Source: an uncultured Pelagibacteraceae bacterium
GTDB lineage: Bacteria > Pseudomonadota > Alphaproteobacteria > Pelagibacterales > Pelagibacteraceae
Length of the DNA stretch: 64,000 nucleotides
Direction of reading: 5' to 3'
Assembly: GCA_902612605.1 (NCBI GenBank)
Contig: CACMDY010000005.1
Span: forward strand, 31,372-95,371
Below the pieces are notes generated by a model. It did no database searches and had not been told where the DNA came from. It saw only the letters and a program-made list of their open reading frames with translations. Shown here piece after piece: positions 1-8,437 of the stretch. Each line of letters starts with the position of its first letter. The first letter of the stretch is position 1. The position numbers were made by a program, and so were the translations under genes.

Positions 1-475
1 TTTTACATTCTACATCTACTCCAATTAAATATGAGTTTAAAAAATCTTTTCCATTAATTTTATTAACTTCACCCTCTGCGAAAGCGCTAGGCAAACAAGG
101 TGCTGTAGGATGTGTTAATAACCCATAAACCCTATCTTTTGCTACGGCTAACTGCGTATCATCATAATCATCAGAATGTATTCCTACACCATTTGCCAAA
201 GCTGCAAAGTGCGTTGGAACCTTCATTTTTGAACCAATAACTGTTGCCTTCCCTTTTGCTGAACTTTTTTTGATATGTGCAAATAAGTAATTTCCTGTTC
301 TTGCAACAGAACCTGATAGTGCTAAACCAAAACCATCCAAAATATGTTTTTTTGCTAACTCAACTACTTCTTTTGGAATATTTTTAAATTTTGTTTTGTG
401 AACAAAGTTAGCAACATATTTTGTTAAGTCCTTTCCTCTTTTAGATTTAATATTTGGTGTAAAAGCTTTAGTCAT
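1..475 (-). CDS. MmgE/PrpD family protein, N-terminal part (runs off the window)
   Basis: The N-terminal ~158 residues, read on the minus strand, start MTKAFTPNIK and continue past base 1. The segment ALANGVGIHSDDYDDT is the typical MmgE/PrpD N-terminal motif of 2-methylcitrate dehydratase and related dehydratases; whole members are about 450 residues, so roughly two thirds is missing. It was absent from the ORF track because it is cut by the window edge. The ATG overlaps the tctA stop by one base (TAATG), so it is the last visible gene of the tctC-tctB-tctA operon. That coupling suggests it acts on the carboxylate imported by the transporter (inference). The substrate cannot be read from this fragment. 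Confidence 0.85.
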   Translation of the reverse strand, partial: MTKAFTPNIKSKRGKDLTKYVANFVHKTKFKNIPKEVVELAKKHILDGFGLALSGSVARTGNYLFAHIKKSSAKGKATVIGSKMKVPTHFAALANGVGIHSDDYDDTQLAVAKDRVYGLLTHPTAPCLPSAFAEGEVNKINGKDFLNSYLIGVDVECK

Positions 476-1947
476 TATTTTCCTTTCATTATTAGATTTT
501 TAATAGGTCTGTAGAATAAACTTAAAAAAGTTAATGTAAAAAATACAAGTACTATTGGCCTTGTAAAAAACATTAATATATTTTGGTCAAATATTATGAT
601 TGATTGAGCTAATGAATTTTCCACTAATTCACCTAATACAATTCCCATAATTATTGGTGCTGGAGAAAATCCTGACCGTCTTAAGAAAAATCCAACAACA
701 CCTGAAATTAGCATTATGTAAACATCTACCATAGACTGGGATAATCCATAAGATCCAACAAGACAAAATACAAATACGGATGGCCATAAATAACCTCTTG
801 GTATTAAAGAAATTCTTGAGAATATTTTAGCTCCAAGTAAACCAAAAATTAAAAAGATAAAGTTTGCTAAAAGCATGCCATAAAAAATTGTGTAAAGCAG
901 GTCAGGTTGCTGTTCAAACAAATATGGTCCAGCTCTTAATCCATGAATTTGAAATCCTCCAAGAATTACTGCTGTAGTTGCTGAACCTGGAATACCTAAA
1001 GCAAGAGTTGGTATCATTGCACCGCCGGTAGCAGCATTATTAGCTGACTCTGGAGCTGCAACACCTTCTATTTCTCCTTTTCCAAAGTTATCTTTATTTT
1101 TTGACCATCTTCTTGCCTCGTTATAACCAATCATTGCGCTAACTGTTCCGCCTTCAGCTGGAAGAATGCCTATAAAAGTTCCTATACCGGATGATCTTAA
1201 AATTGTTTTAACACAACTCTTAAATTCTGAAATTGATGGAAGTTTTATTGCTGAAAACTTAATTCTTTCTAAAAGTAATTCACTTTTTGATGCTTGGACT
1301 AATATCTCAGACATTGCAAATAAACCAATTAATACTGGAACAAAGCTTATCCCTTCAAAAAGTTCAGCAACCCCAAATGTAAATCTTGAAATACCAGTTG
1401 TAAGGTGAACTCCGATTGTTGCAACAAATAAACCTATCAAACCTCCTATAAGATTTTTAACAGGAGATTTTGAGCTTATAGAGGCTAACATTGATAATCC
1501 AAATATTGCCAATGCAAAATATTCTGGAGGTCCAAATTTATAAGCAATTCTTGCAAGTGTTGGTGCAAAAATAATTAGGACAATCAAAGAAATAATTCCA
1601 CCAACTACGCTAGATACTGCAGCCATGCCTAAAGCTTTACCTGCCTGGCCCTTCTGAGCCATTGGAAAACCATCAAAAGCTGTTGCAGCAGCAGGTGGGG
1701 CGCCAGGTGCATTAATTAATATAGCTGTGATTGATCCTCCAAATGTACCACCACAATATAATGCAGCCATAGCTGCAATCGCTTGACTGGGTTCTAAATA
1801 TATTGTGAACGGTAATAACAATGCAATAGCCATTCCTGAACTTAATCCAGGAAGAGCACCTATCAATACTCCAACAATTGTAGATCCTAGTATTAAACCA
1901 AATGTTGTTGGATTTAAAATTAAAGAGATATTTGATAAAATTTCCAT
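475..1947 (-). CDS. tctA: Tripartite tricarboxylate transporter, large permease TctA
   Basis: 490 aa, full length for the family (about 500), with many hydrophobic segments. The N-terminal GALPGLSSGMAIALLLP and the internal GGAMIPTLALGIPGSATTAVILGG are the signature PGL/GIPG loops of TctA (DUF112). It is the large inner-membrane subunit that moves a periplasmic carboxylate delivered by TctC, driven by an ion gradient. The gene shares one base with tctB upstream and one with the MmgE/PrpD gene downstream, so all are probably translationally coupled. The substrate is unknown: TctA sequence does not reveal it, and citrate is only the founding example. Confidence 0.95.
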   Translation of the reverse strand: MEILSNISLILNPTTFGLILGSTIVGVLIGALPGLSSGMAIALLLPFTIYLEPSQAIAAMAALYCGGTFGGSITAILINAPGAPPAAATAFDGFPMAQKGQAGKALGMAAVSSVVGGIISLIVLIIFAPTLARIAYKFGPPEYFALAIFGLSMLASISSKSPVKNLIGGLIGLFVATIGVHLTTGISRFTFGVAELFEGISFVPVLIGLFAMSEILVQASKSELLLERIKFSAIKLPSISEFKSCVKTILRSSGIGTFIGILPAEGGTVSAMIGYNEARRWSKNKDNFGKGEIEGVAAPESANNAATGGAMIPTLALGIPGSATTAVILGGFQIHGLRAGPYLFEQQPDLLYTIFYGMLLANFIFLIFGLLGAKIFSRISLIPRGYLWPSVFVFCLVGSYGLSQSMVDVYIMLISGVVGFFLRRSGFSPAPIIMGIVLGELVENSLAQSIIIFDQNILMFFTRPIVLVFFTLTFLSLFYRPIKNLIMKGK

Positions 1948-2411
1948 TAATAAAAATTCCTAATTATAAATTCCTCTAATATCCCTTGAGGAAATTTTAA
2001 TTGAAGTACAAGCGTAAAAAAAACAAAAACAAATACTGATATAGTTAAAGAATAAAAAAAGATTTTTATATAATCTTTCCTTTGCCATAACATAGGTGTA
2101 ACTAAAGTGAACAAAAATATAGAAATTAAAAATCCAAGTTTATCTGCTATCAAAACTATAAATAATGTATAAGCAAATGTTACAAAAGCATTTCTTCGAA
2201 TTAATTCTTTTTTATCAGACTTTAAATTTTTATTCTGAATTAATTGAAATATAGATAAAAAAATTATTAAAGAAAAAATTAATCTTGGCATCATTGTAGG
2301 TTGCATTCCCTGAGCTAAAATTTCAGGAACTTCATCAAATGTGAATGTGTATGCAAATAATGCGACTGATATAATTATGATAATACTTAGAATTTTTATA
2401 TCTTTTATCAT
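1947..2411 (-). CDS. tctB: Tripartite tricarboxylate transporter, small permease TctB
   Basis: 154 aa with four predicted membrane segments: one near the N-terminus (IKILSIIIIISVALFAYTF), a second around 45-60, and a double one near the C-terminus. This is the usual TctB layout. It lies between tctC and tctA, with its stop overlapping the tctA start by one base. No clear Shine-Dalgarno precedes ATG 2411; the sequence just upstream is the 3' arm of the hairpin at 2421-2444, so expression is likely lower than that of tctC. Confidence 0.88.
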   Translation of the reverse strand: MIKDIKILSIIIIISVALFAYTFTFDEVPEILAQGMQPTMMPRLIFSLIIFLSIFQLIQNKNLKSDKKELIRRNAFVTFAYTLFIVLIADKLGFLISIFLFTLVTPMLWQRKDYIKIFFYSLTISVFVFVFFTLVLQLKFPQGILEEFIIRNFY

Positions 2412-2420
2412 TTTGATTTA

Positions 2421-2444
2421 AATGGGGGTTGTATAACCCCCATT
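2421..2444 (-). terminator. Hairpin between tctC and tctB
   Basis: Perfect 10-bp inverted repeat AATGGGGGTT-GTAT-AACCCCCATT with a 4-nt loop, 12 bp after the tctC stop and 9 bp before the tctB start. The run after the stem on the minus strand (TTTAAATC) is a weak U-tract, so it may act as a partial terminator or as a 3'-end stabiliser of tctC mRNA. Equivalent hairpins follow all the other binding-protein genes in this window. Confidence 0.75.
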
Positions 2445-2456
2445 AAGTAATTGAAA

Positions 2457-3428
2457 TTATTTAGCTAAACCTAAACTTACTAAAGCAGCTCTTGCTTCTT
2501 TGTAAATAGATTTAATTTCAGCATCCCAAGCTTTAGCTCCTGCAACACTTGATGCATCCAAACCAGCACCTTGTAAATAGTTTTGGTAAACTGGATGTTT
2601 CATTGCTTTAAGGAATCCTTTTTCAAGAGTATCAATAGTTTTTTGTGGTGTACCTTTAAGCACAACAACGCCTCTAACTGTAGCAAAAGAAGCATTAATA
2701 CCTTTTTCTTTAAGAGTTGGTGTATCTGGTAATGCAGACATTCTTTCATCTGCCATTACTGCTAGTACTCTCAATTCGCCTGCATCTAATTGATCTTTTC
2801 CTTCATCAAGGTTTAATCCAGCAGCTTCGATTTGATTTCCTACTAAACTAGTCATTATCGCTCCACCACCTTCGAATGGTACAAAAGCAATTTTTGTTTT
2901 TGCTTCCCTTGCGAATATTAATCCTGAAATATGATCAACACTTCCTACGTTAGTACCACCATATTTAATTGGTTTTTTTTGACCAGCTTTAATTAAATCT
3001 TCAATTGTTTTGTAAGGACTTTTTGCATTTACAAATATTACAATTGGGTCAACTGTAGTTCTTGCAACACCAACAAAATCATCAATTGTCAGCTCCGCTT
3101 GCCCTCTAGCCATTCTAAATAAATGAGTTGGCGTAATAGCTAGTACTGTATGACCATCTCTAGGCTTCGATTTTACGTAAGCCATTGCCTTGTTACCTGC
3201 ATCACCTCTTTTTGGAGTGATGTAAGCATTATTTTTAAGATTTTTTCTTGTTCTAATTAACAACATTCTTGCAGTTGTATCAGTTCCTCCACCTAGACCG
3301 GCGTGAGTAACAACTTCAATTGGTTTAGATGGAAAACCATGACCGTCAGCAACGGCAATATTTCCCAAACCAATAAATGAAGTAACTACTAAAATAGCGC
3401 TAAGTAACAAATTTAACGTTTTTTTCAT
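2457..3428 (-). CDS. tctC: Tripartite tricarboxylate transporter substrate-binding protein TctC
   Basis: 323 aa. A signal peptide (MKKTLNLLLSAILVVTSFIGLGNIAVA, cut near ADG) is followed by the Bug/TctC fold: FPSKPIEVVTHAGLGGGTDTTAR at the start of the mature protein (first ligand loop) and KYGGTNVGSVDHISG and FVPFEGGGAIMTSLVGNQIEA in the second lobe. Length matches the family. A good SD (GAGAGGAAA) precedes ATG 3428. It binds a carboxylate in the periplasm and hands it to TctAB. First gene of tctC-tctB-tctA-MmgE/PrpD; the following hairpin probably raises its message level relative to tctBA. Confidence 0.95.
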   Translation of the reverse strand: MKKTLNLLLSAILVVTSFIGLGNIAVADGHGFPSKPIEVVTHAGLGGGTDTTARMLLIRTRKNLKNNAYITPKRGDAGNKAMAYVKSKPRDGHTVLAITPTHLFRMARGQAELTIDDFVGVARTTVDPIVIFVNAKSPYKTIEDLIKAGQKKPIKYGGTNVGSVDHISGLIFAREAKTKIAFVPFEGGGAIMTSLVGNQIEAAGLNLDEGKDQLDAGELRVLAVMADERMSALPDTPTLKEKGINASFATVRGVVVLKGTPQKTIDTLEKGFLKAMKHPVYQNYLQGAGLDASSVAGAKAWDAEIKSIYKEARAALVSLGLAK

Positions 3429-3528
3429 TGTTTTCCTCTCGTAAAGTTAAAATTTATATAATCAAAGTGAAATTGCTAATACAAGGATCATTTGACCACA
3501 CCCAAATACGATTATTAAATAAAAGTAA

Positions 3529-3783
3529 CTAAATATTTGATTTTAACTTCTCTTTATATAATGAGATACCCTTTTCGACCTTATTCTTATATGATTTCTT
3601 AAAACCTTCTAATTGCCAACCTGAAAGTCTGTTTTCTATTTCTTTTAGATTGTTATTTTTCCAATCATCAGTTGTTTCAGGGTCTTTCCAGATTTTCTTT
3701 TCTTCATCAGATCTACCACATCCATAACACAAACCTGATACTGGATCAGTCTTACAAATACTTATACAAGGACTTACAATCAC
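3529..3783 (-). CDS. DUF1289 family small Cys-rich protein
   Basis: 84 aa. It starts MIVSPCISICKTDPVSGLCYGCGRSDEEKKIW, the DUF1289 signature: an N-terminal CISxCxxD..xGxCxGCxR four-cysteine cluster that probably binds a metal or iron-sulfur cluster. The remaining half is charged and helical. Biochemical role unknown for the family. It lies 6 bp downstream of nrdB on the same strand, so it may be co-transcribed with ribonucleotide reductase. Whether that has meaning for RNR metal handling is only a guess. Confidence 0.85.
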   Translation of the reverse strand: MIVSPCISICKTDPVSGLCYGCGRSDEEKKIWKDPETTDDWKNNNLKEIENRLSGWQLEGFKKSYKNKVEKGISLYKEKLKSNI

Positions 3784-3789
3784 TTAATC

Positions 3790-4803
3790 CTAGGAGAAAG
3801 CGTCTATCCAGTTACCTTGCGTAGATGCTTTTGAATATTCAGTGGCTCTACCTTCAAAGAAGTTCATATGCTCTACCGCATTTAACATAGTATCTAACCA
3901 TGTTAATGGATTTTTCTGAACATCATATATTGGCTCAAGACCTAACTGAGTTAATCTTCTATTACCAATGAACCTAATGTAATCTTTAACTTCTTGAGCA
4001 GTTAAACCTTGCATTGGACCCATTTCAAAAGCCAGATCAATAAATGCATCTTCATGTTCAATTATAGTTCTGCAGGCTTCATAAAGTTCTTTTTTAAGTT
4101 TCGGAGTCCAAATCTCAGGGTTTTCTTTAATGAACTCTTTAAAAATTCTAATCATAGAATTACAATGAAGAGTTTCATCTCTTACTGACCAAGTAACTAT
4201 CTGACCCATTCCTTTAAGTTTGTTGTGTCTTGGAAAGTTTAATAAAATTGCAAAACTTGCAAATAACTGAAGGCCTTCTGTGAAGGCGCTAAATACTGCA
4301 ACAGTTTTTGCGATATCTTCTTTTGAGTTTACGTTAAAGTTTTGCATGTAATCGTATTTATCTTTCATTTCTTTGTACTTCATGAATGCAGAATATTCAG
4401 ATTCTGGCATTCCAATAGTATCTAATAAATGTGAATAAGCAGCTACATGGACTGTCTCCATAGAAGCAAATGCTGTCATCATCATTAAAACTTCTGTAGG
4501 TTTAAATACAGTTGTGTAATGTCTTAAATAACAGTTATTAACTTCAACATCTGCTTGAGTAAAAAATCTAAAAATTTGAGTTAATAAATTTTTTTCTGAC
4601 TCTGAAAGATTTTTTTGCCAATCTCTGACGTCATCACCAAGTGGAACTTCCTCTGGTAACCAATGAATTCTTTGTTGAGTTAACCAAGCATCATAACACC
4701 ATGGGTATCTGAATGGTTTATAAACTGGGTTCTCAACTAATAGACCCATTTTTTTTGGTTCTATAATTTTTTGTTTTGTATCTTTTAGGCTTTCTACTGA
4801 CAT
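3790..4803 (-). CDS. nrdB: Class I ribonucleotide reductase, beta (radical) subunit
   Basis: Carries the dimetal site and radical for dNTP synthesis. Visible ligands follow class I R2 order: D in FTQADVEVNNCYLRHY, E and H in MMTAFASMETVHVAAYSH with the candidate radical Tyr in HVAAYSH, E in AFTEGLQLFASF, and E/H in VRDETLHCN. The track ORF begins at a GTG (4812), but that codon overlaps the Shine-Dalgarno GAGGAG. ATG 4803 (MSVESLKD) has ideal spacing, so I chose it, giving 337 aa. It overlaps the nrdA stop by 10 bp, so translation is coupled. The C-terminal tail ends NWIDAFS and should dock on NrdA. Confidence 0.95.
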   Translation of the reverse strand: MSVESLKDTKQKIIEPKKMGLLVENPVYKPFRYPWCYDAWLTQQRIHWLPEEVPLGDDVRDWQKNLSESEKNLLTQIFRFFTQADVEVNNCYLRHYTTVFKPTEVLMMMTAFASMETVHVAAYSHLLDTIGMPESEYSAFMKYKEMKDKYDYMQNFNVNSKEDIAKTVAVFSAFTEGLQLFASFAILLNFPRHNKLKGMGQIVTWSVRDETLHCNSMIRIFKEFIKENPEIWTPKLKKELYEACRTIIEHEDAFIDLAFEMGPMQGLTAQEVKDYIRFIGNRRLTQLGLEPIYDVQKNPLTWLDTMLNAVEHMNFFEGRATEYSKASTQGNWIDAFS

Positions 4804-6731
4804 GATAAACACTCCTCATATTCTGGTTGTTGATTTTCTTGTTTTTTAGATTTGTAAACGTTTGCAGTTACGTCTGTAGAATTTGCATCGTTTACGTTTT
4901 CCGCTCTTTGTATTGATTTAGATCTGCAGTAATAAAGGCTCTTCAATCCTTTTTTCCAAGCTTGGAAATGGATTTGGTGTAAGTCCCTTTTATGAATATC
5001 TGCAGGTATAAATATATTTATTGATTGTGCTTGTGAAATATGTGGTGTTCTATCTGCACCTAATTCCACAATCCATTTCTGGTCTAATTCAAAAGCCGTT
5101 TTAAATACGTCTTTTTCTTGTTGGGTTAAAAAATCAAGATGAGAAACTGAGCCTTGATTTGTTGTTATACTTGACCATGTTTCATCATCATTTTTACCGT
5201 GTTTCTCTAATAATTTACTTAGATATTTATTTCTAACGTTAAATGATCCAGACAAAGTTTTATGTGTATAACTATTTGCTGCAATTGGCTCTACACCTGG
5301 AGATGTTCCACCACAAATAATTGAAATTGAAGCAGTAGGAGCTATAGCAGTTTTATTTGAAAATCTTTCATTAATTCCATAGTCTGCTGCATCTGGACAT
5401 GCACCTCTTTCATCGGCTAAATCTTTTGAAGCTTGATCAACCTGTTTTTGGATACTTTCAAATATTTTTTTATTCCAAACTTTACTCATCACAGACTCAA
5501 AAGGAATCATTTTTTGTTGGAAGAATGAATGAAGACCCATAACGCCTAGGCCAACACTTCTCTCTTTTAATGCGGAATAAACTGCATCACTAAATGACTC
5601 AGGTGCTTTTTCAGTAAAGTCCGTTAATACGTTATCTAAAAATCTCATTACGTCTGGAACAAAGTTTTCATCGTCTTTCCATTCATCATAAGTTTCTAAA
5701 TTTAAAGATGATAAACAACATACTGCCGTTCTATCTCTACCCTCTTTATCAATTCCTGTTGGTAAGGTTATTTCACTACACAAGTTAGATGTCTTAACAG
5801 TTAAACCAGCAAGCTTATGATGTTGAGGTATCATTCTATTAACTGTATCAATGAAAACAATATAAGGTTCTCCAGTTTCAATTCTTGCAGTTAATAACCT
5901 AATCCATAAATTTCTTGCAGAAACAGTAGCTTGTACTGATTGATCTTTTGGACTTTTTAATGCCCATTGTTCATCTAGTTCTACGGCTCTCATAAATGCA
6001 TCTGAAACTAAAACACCGTGGTGTAAATTCAATGATCTTCTATTTGGATCACCACCTGTTGGTCTTCTCATTTCAATAAATTCTTCTATCTCCGGATGAT
6101 CAATTGGAAGATAACAAGCTGCTGATCCTCTTCTTAAAGAACCTTGACTGATCGCCATTGTCAAAGAGTCCATAACTTTTATAAAAGGAATAATGCCTGA
6201 AGTTTTTCCAACTCTACCAATTTTTTCTCCAATAGATCTTAAGTTACCCCAATAACTTCCAATACCTCCGCCTTTGGCAGCCAACCAAACATTTTCACTC
6301 CATAGATCTAATATTCCAGTTAAGCTATCCCCTGCTTCATTTAAGAAACAAGAAATTGGTAAACCTCTTTTTGTTCCACCGTTTGATAAAACTGGTGTTG
6401 CTGGCATGAACCATAAATTACTTATGTAGTTGTAAAGTCTTTGCGCGTGCAAGTTGTCATCTGCATAATGACTTGCAACTCTTGCAAATAAATCTTGGAA
6501 AGACTCGTTTTCTCCAAGGTATCTATCACTTAGTGTTGCTCTTCCAAAATCTGTTAAATTATTATCTCTAGATCTATCTATTTTAATAGTTATCCCTTTA
6601 GAATTTTGAAACAACTCTGTGTTGTTATTTAGTGAAAATAAGTCTGGTCTTTTGTCATTATTGCTGATTTTTTCCGCCGGTTTATAATCAGAGACAGCCT
6701 TCCTGATTGCCTGAGACAATATTTTGTTCAT
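4794..6731 (-). CDS. nrdA: Class I ribonucleotide reductase, alpha (catalytic) subunit
   Basis: 645 aa. Catalytic features are present: PISCFLNE and CCLSSLNLETY (the active-site disulfide pair), NLCSEITLP (thiyl Cys and Glu), SLYYCRSKS (Tyr pair for radical transfer) and the C-terminal shuttle ECLSCQ. Compared with about 760 aa for E. coli NrdA, the N-terminus is short and I see no ATP-cone before the catalytic core, so dATP overall-activity inhibition through a cone is probably absent. First gene of nrdA-nrdB-DUF1289. The NrdR-like boxes at 6772-6818 indicate NrdR repression. Confidence 0.96.
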   Translation of the reverse strand: MNKILSQAIRKAVSDYKPAEKISNNDKRPDLFSLNNNTELFQNSKGITIKIDRSRDNNLTDFGRATLSDRYLGENESFQDLFARVASHYADDNLHAQRLYNYISNLWFMPATPVLSNGGTKRGLPISCFLNEAGDSLTGILDLWSENVWLAAKGGGIGSYWGNLRSIGEKIGRVGKTSGIIPFIKVMDSLTMAISQGSLRRGSAACYLPIDHPEIEEFIEMRRPTGGDPNRRSLNLHHGVLVSDAFMRAVELDEQWALKSPKDQSVQATVSARNLWIRLLTARIETGEPYIVFIDTVNRMIPQHHKLAGLTVKTSNLCSEITLPTGIDKEGRDRTAVCCLSSLNLETYDEWKDDENFVPDVMRFLDNVLTDFTEKAPESFSDAVYSALKERSVGLGVMGLHSFFQQKMIPFESVMSKVWNKKIFESIQKQVDQASKDLADERGACPDAADYGINERFSNKTAIAPTASISIICGGTSPGVEPIAANSYTHKTLSGSFNVRNKYLSKLLEKHGKNDDETWSSITTNQGSVSHLDFLTQQEKDVFKTAFELDQKWIVELGADRTPHISQAQSINIFIPADIHKRDLHQIHFQAWKKGLKSLYYCRSKSIQRAENVNDANSTDVTANVYKSKKQENQQPEYEECLSCQ

Positions 6732-6771
6732 TAAACTCCCTTATTATCTTTATACTAAAAAATCTAGTAAA

Positions 6772-6818
6772 TAACTAGATATAGTGTGTAGATTTACCTG
6801 ATATACTATATAAATTGT
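6772..6818. promoter_or_regulatory. Tandem NrdR boxes upstream of nrdA
   Basis: Two 16-bp elements, taactagatatagtgt (6772-6787) and atactatataaattgt (6803-6818), each match the NrdR-box consensus acactatatatagtgt at 13 of 16 positions. Their starts are 31 bp apart, the three-helical-turn spacing known for paired NrdR boxes. They sit 41-87 bp upstream of the nrdA ATG, within the promoter region shared with the divergent phosphohexomutase gene. The nrdR gene itself is not in this window. Confidence 0.8.
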
Positions 6819-6892
6819 AAATCAATAGAACATTTATAGAACTTATTAAATATTTATCAATAAAAATTTTAAAAAAATGTACATATATCCAC

Positions 6893-8347
6893 ATGAATAA
6901 TTCGGGAAAAATTGATCCATACGGCTTTCGGGAATATGACGCACGATGGGTATACGAAAAAGACATAGATGAAGATGGAATCGTTCAACTTGGTAAAGGT
7001 CTTGGAACTCAAATAATTAATCATACAAAGAAAAACAATCCAAGAATTATAGTTGGCCAAGATTACAGGTCTTACAGTGAACATATCAAAGAAAAATTAA
7101 AAGAGGGTTTGGTTTCAACTGGGTGCAAAATCGAGGATATAGGATTATCTTTATCCCCAATGGTTTACTTCGCTCAATTTAATTTAAATTCAGATGCAAT
7201 AGCTATGGTTACAGCTAGTCATAATGAAAATGGTTGGACAGGTGTAAAAATGGGTATCAAAAAAGGACTTACTCATGCACCTGAAGAAATGAAAGAACTA
7301 AAAGATATTACTCTCAATCAAAAATTTATTAATGGTAAAGGAAATATGAAAAAAATTGATGGTTTCCAAGATATTTATAAAAATGATTTGATAACAAAAA
7401 ACCCATTAAATAAAAAAATTAAAGCAGTTGTTGCATGTGGTAACGGAACAGCTGGAATATTCGCACCTGAAATTTTAAGAGGTATTGGGTGTGAGGTTAT
7501 TGAACTTGATTGCAACCTTGATTGGACTTTTCCAAAATATAATCCAAATCCAGAAGATTTAGAAATGTTACATGCAATTTCAAAAGCTGTGAAAAATAAT
7601 AATGCAGACATAGGATTTGGATTTGATGGTGACGGAGATAGAGTTGGCGTTATTGACGATAAAGGTAACGAAATCTTTTCAGATAAAATAGGGCTTTTAA
7701 TTGCTAGAAATCTATCAAAAGATCATAAAAATAGTAAATTTATTGTTGATGTAAAATCCACAGGTCTATATTCAAATGATAAAGTATTAAAAGAAAATAA
7801 TTGTGAAACAATTTATTGGAAAACAGGACACTCCCATATTAAAAGAAAGGTAAATGCTGAAAAAGCTTTAGCTGGATTTGAAAAAAGCGGACATTTCTTT
7901 TTTAATGAACCTCTAGGTTACGGATACGACGATGGAATAAATTCTGCAATCCAGGTTTGTAAATTACTAAATAAAAGTGAAAAAAGGATTAGCGAAATTC
8001 TCAACGAAATACCAATAACTTATCAAAGTCCCACAATGGGTCCATACTGTAAAGATAGTGAAAAATATGAGGTTATTAATAAATTGGTTCAGGAAATTAA
8101 GAAAATTAAAGAAGATAAAATTAAAATTGATGATCAAGAAATTAATGAAATACTAACAGTAAATGGAATAAGATTTTCTTTTAAAGATGGATCCTGGGGT
8201 TTAATAAGAGCATCTTCTAATAAACCCTCATTAGTAATAGTAATTGAAAGCGCAACTTCTGAAAAAAGAAAGATAAAAATCTTTGAATTTATTGATAATT
8301 TAATCCAAAAAACTGGTAAAGTTGGGGATTACGATCAAAAAATTTAA
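6893..8347 (+). CDS. Phosphomannomutase/phosphoglucomutase family enzyme
   Basis: 484 aa. Alpha-D-phosphohexomutase with all four signature loops: the phosphoserine loop VTASHNENGWTGVK, the metal loop GFGFDGDGDRVG, the sugar-specificity loop GFEKSGHFFFNEP, and a C-terminal phosphate-binding segment around IRASSNKPSLVI. It interconverts hexose-1- and hexose-6-phosphates for surface polysaccharide or nucleotide-sugar synthesis. AlgC-like dual specificity is likely but the preferred sugar cannot be told. Transcribed divergently from nrdA over a 160-bp gap; followed by the structured element at 8401-8437. Confidence 0.92.
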   Translation: MNNSGKIDPYGFREYDARWVYEKDIDEDGIVQLGKGLGTQIINHTKKNNPRIIVGQDYRSYSEHIKEKLKEGLVSTGCKIEDIGLSLSPMVYFAQFNLNSDAIAMVTASHNENGWTGVKMGIKKGLTHAPEEMKELKDITLNQKFINGKGNMKKIDGFQDIYKNDLITKNPLNKKIKAVVACGNGTAGIFAPEILRGIGCEVIELDCNLDWTFPKYNPNPEDLEMLHAISKAVKNNNADIGFGFDGDGDRVGVIDDKGNEIFSDKIGLLIARNLSKDHKNSKFIVDVKSTGLYSNDKVLKENNCETIYWKTGHSHIKRKVNAEKALAGFEKSGHFFFNEPLGYGYDDGINSAIQVCKLLNKSEKRISEILNEIPITYQSPTMGPYCKDSEKYEVINKLVQEIKKIKEDKIKIDDQEINEILTVNGIRFSFKDGSWGLIRASSNKPSLVIVIESATSEKRKIKIFEFIDNLIQKTGKVGDYDQKI

Positions 8348-8400
8348 AATTCAACTATAAAGAGTTAATAAAGTTTTAGAGAATCGATTAATATATAATT

Positions 8401-8437
8401 GAGGTGGCGGAGGGAGACTGAAACCACCTCGTCTCCT
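8401..8437. other. Compact H-type pseudoknot-like element in a 3' region
   Basis: GAGGTGG (8401-8407) pairs with CCACCTC (8424-8430), and GGAGAC (8413-8418) pairs with GTCTCC (8431-8436). The two stems interleave, so together they make an H-type pseudoknot with 5-nt connecting loops. The element is G/C-rich in a very AT-rich gap between convergent genes and touches the TSUP stop codon. No U-tract follows on either strand. On the minus strand CTCCCTCCGCCA also resembles a tRNA-Ser 3' end, so a tRNA remnant is an alternative. Confidence 0.45.

Noticed and set aside
1166-1408. 80-aa plus-strand ORF
   Set aside because: Lies wholly inside tctA on the other strand; tctA has full family homology and this ORF has no recognisable features.
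3790-4812. GTG start of nrdB at 4812
   Set aside because: That codon overlaps the GAGGAG ribosome-binding site; ATG 4803 has correct spacing.
6775-7084. Two minus-strand ORFs of 63 and 71 aa opposite the phosphohexomutase start
   Set aside because: Shadows of the N-terminal part of a strongly recognised enzyme and of the NrdR-box region; atypical amino-acid content.
8401-8437. Intact tRNA or tmRNA gene
   Set aside because: Only a 3'-end-like dozen bases fits; no full cloverleaf, anticodon arm or 5' acceptor strand can be drawn.
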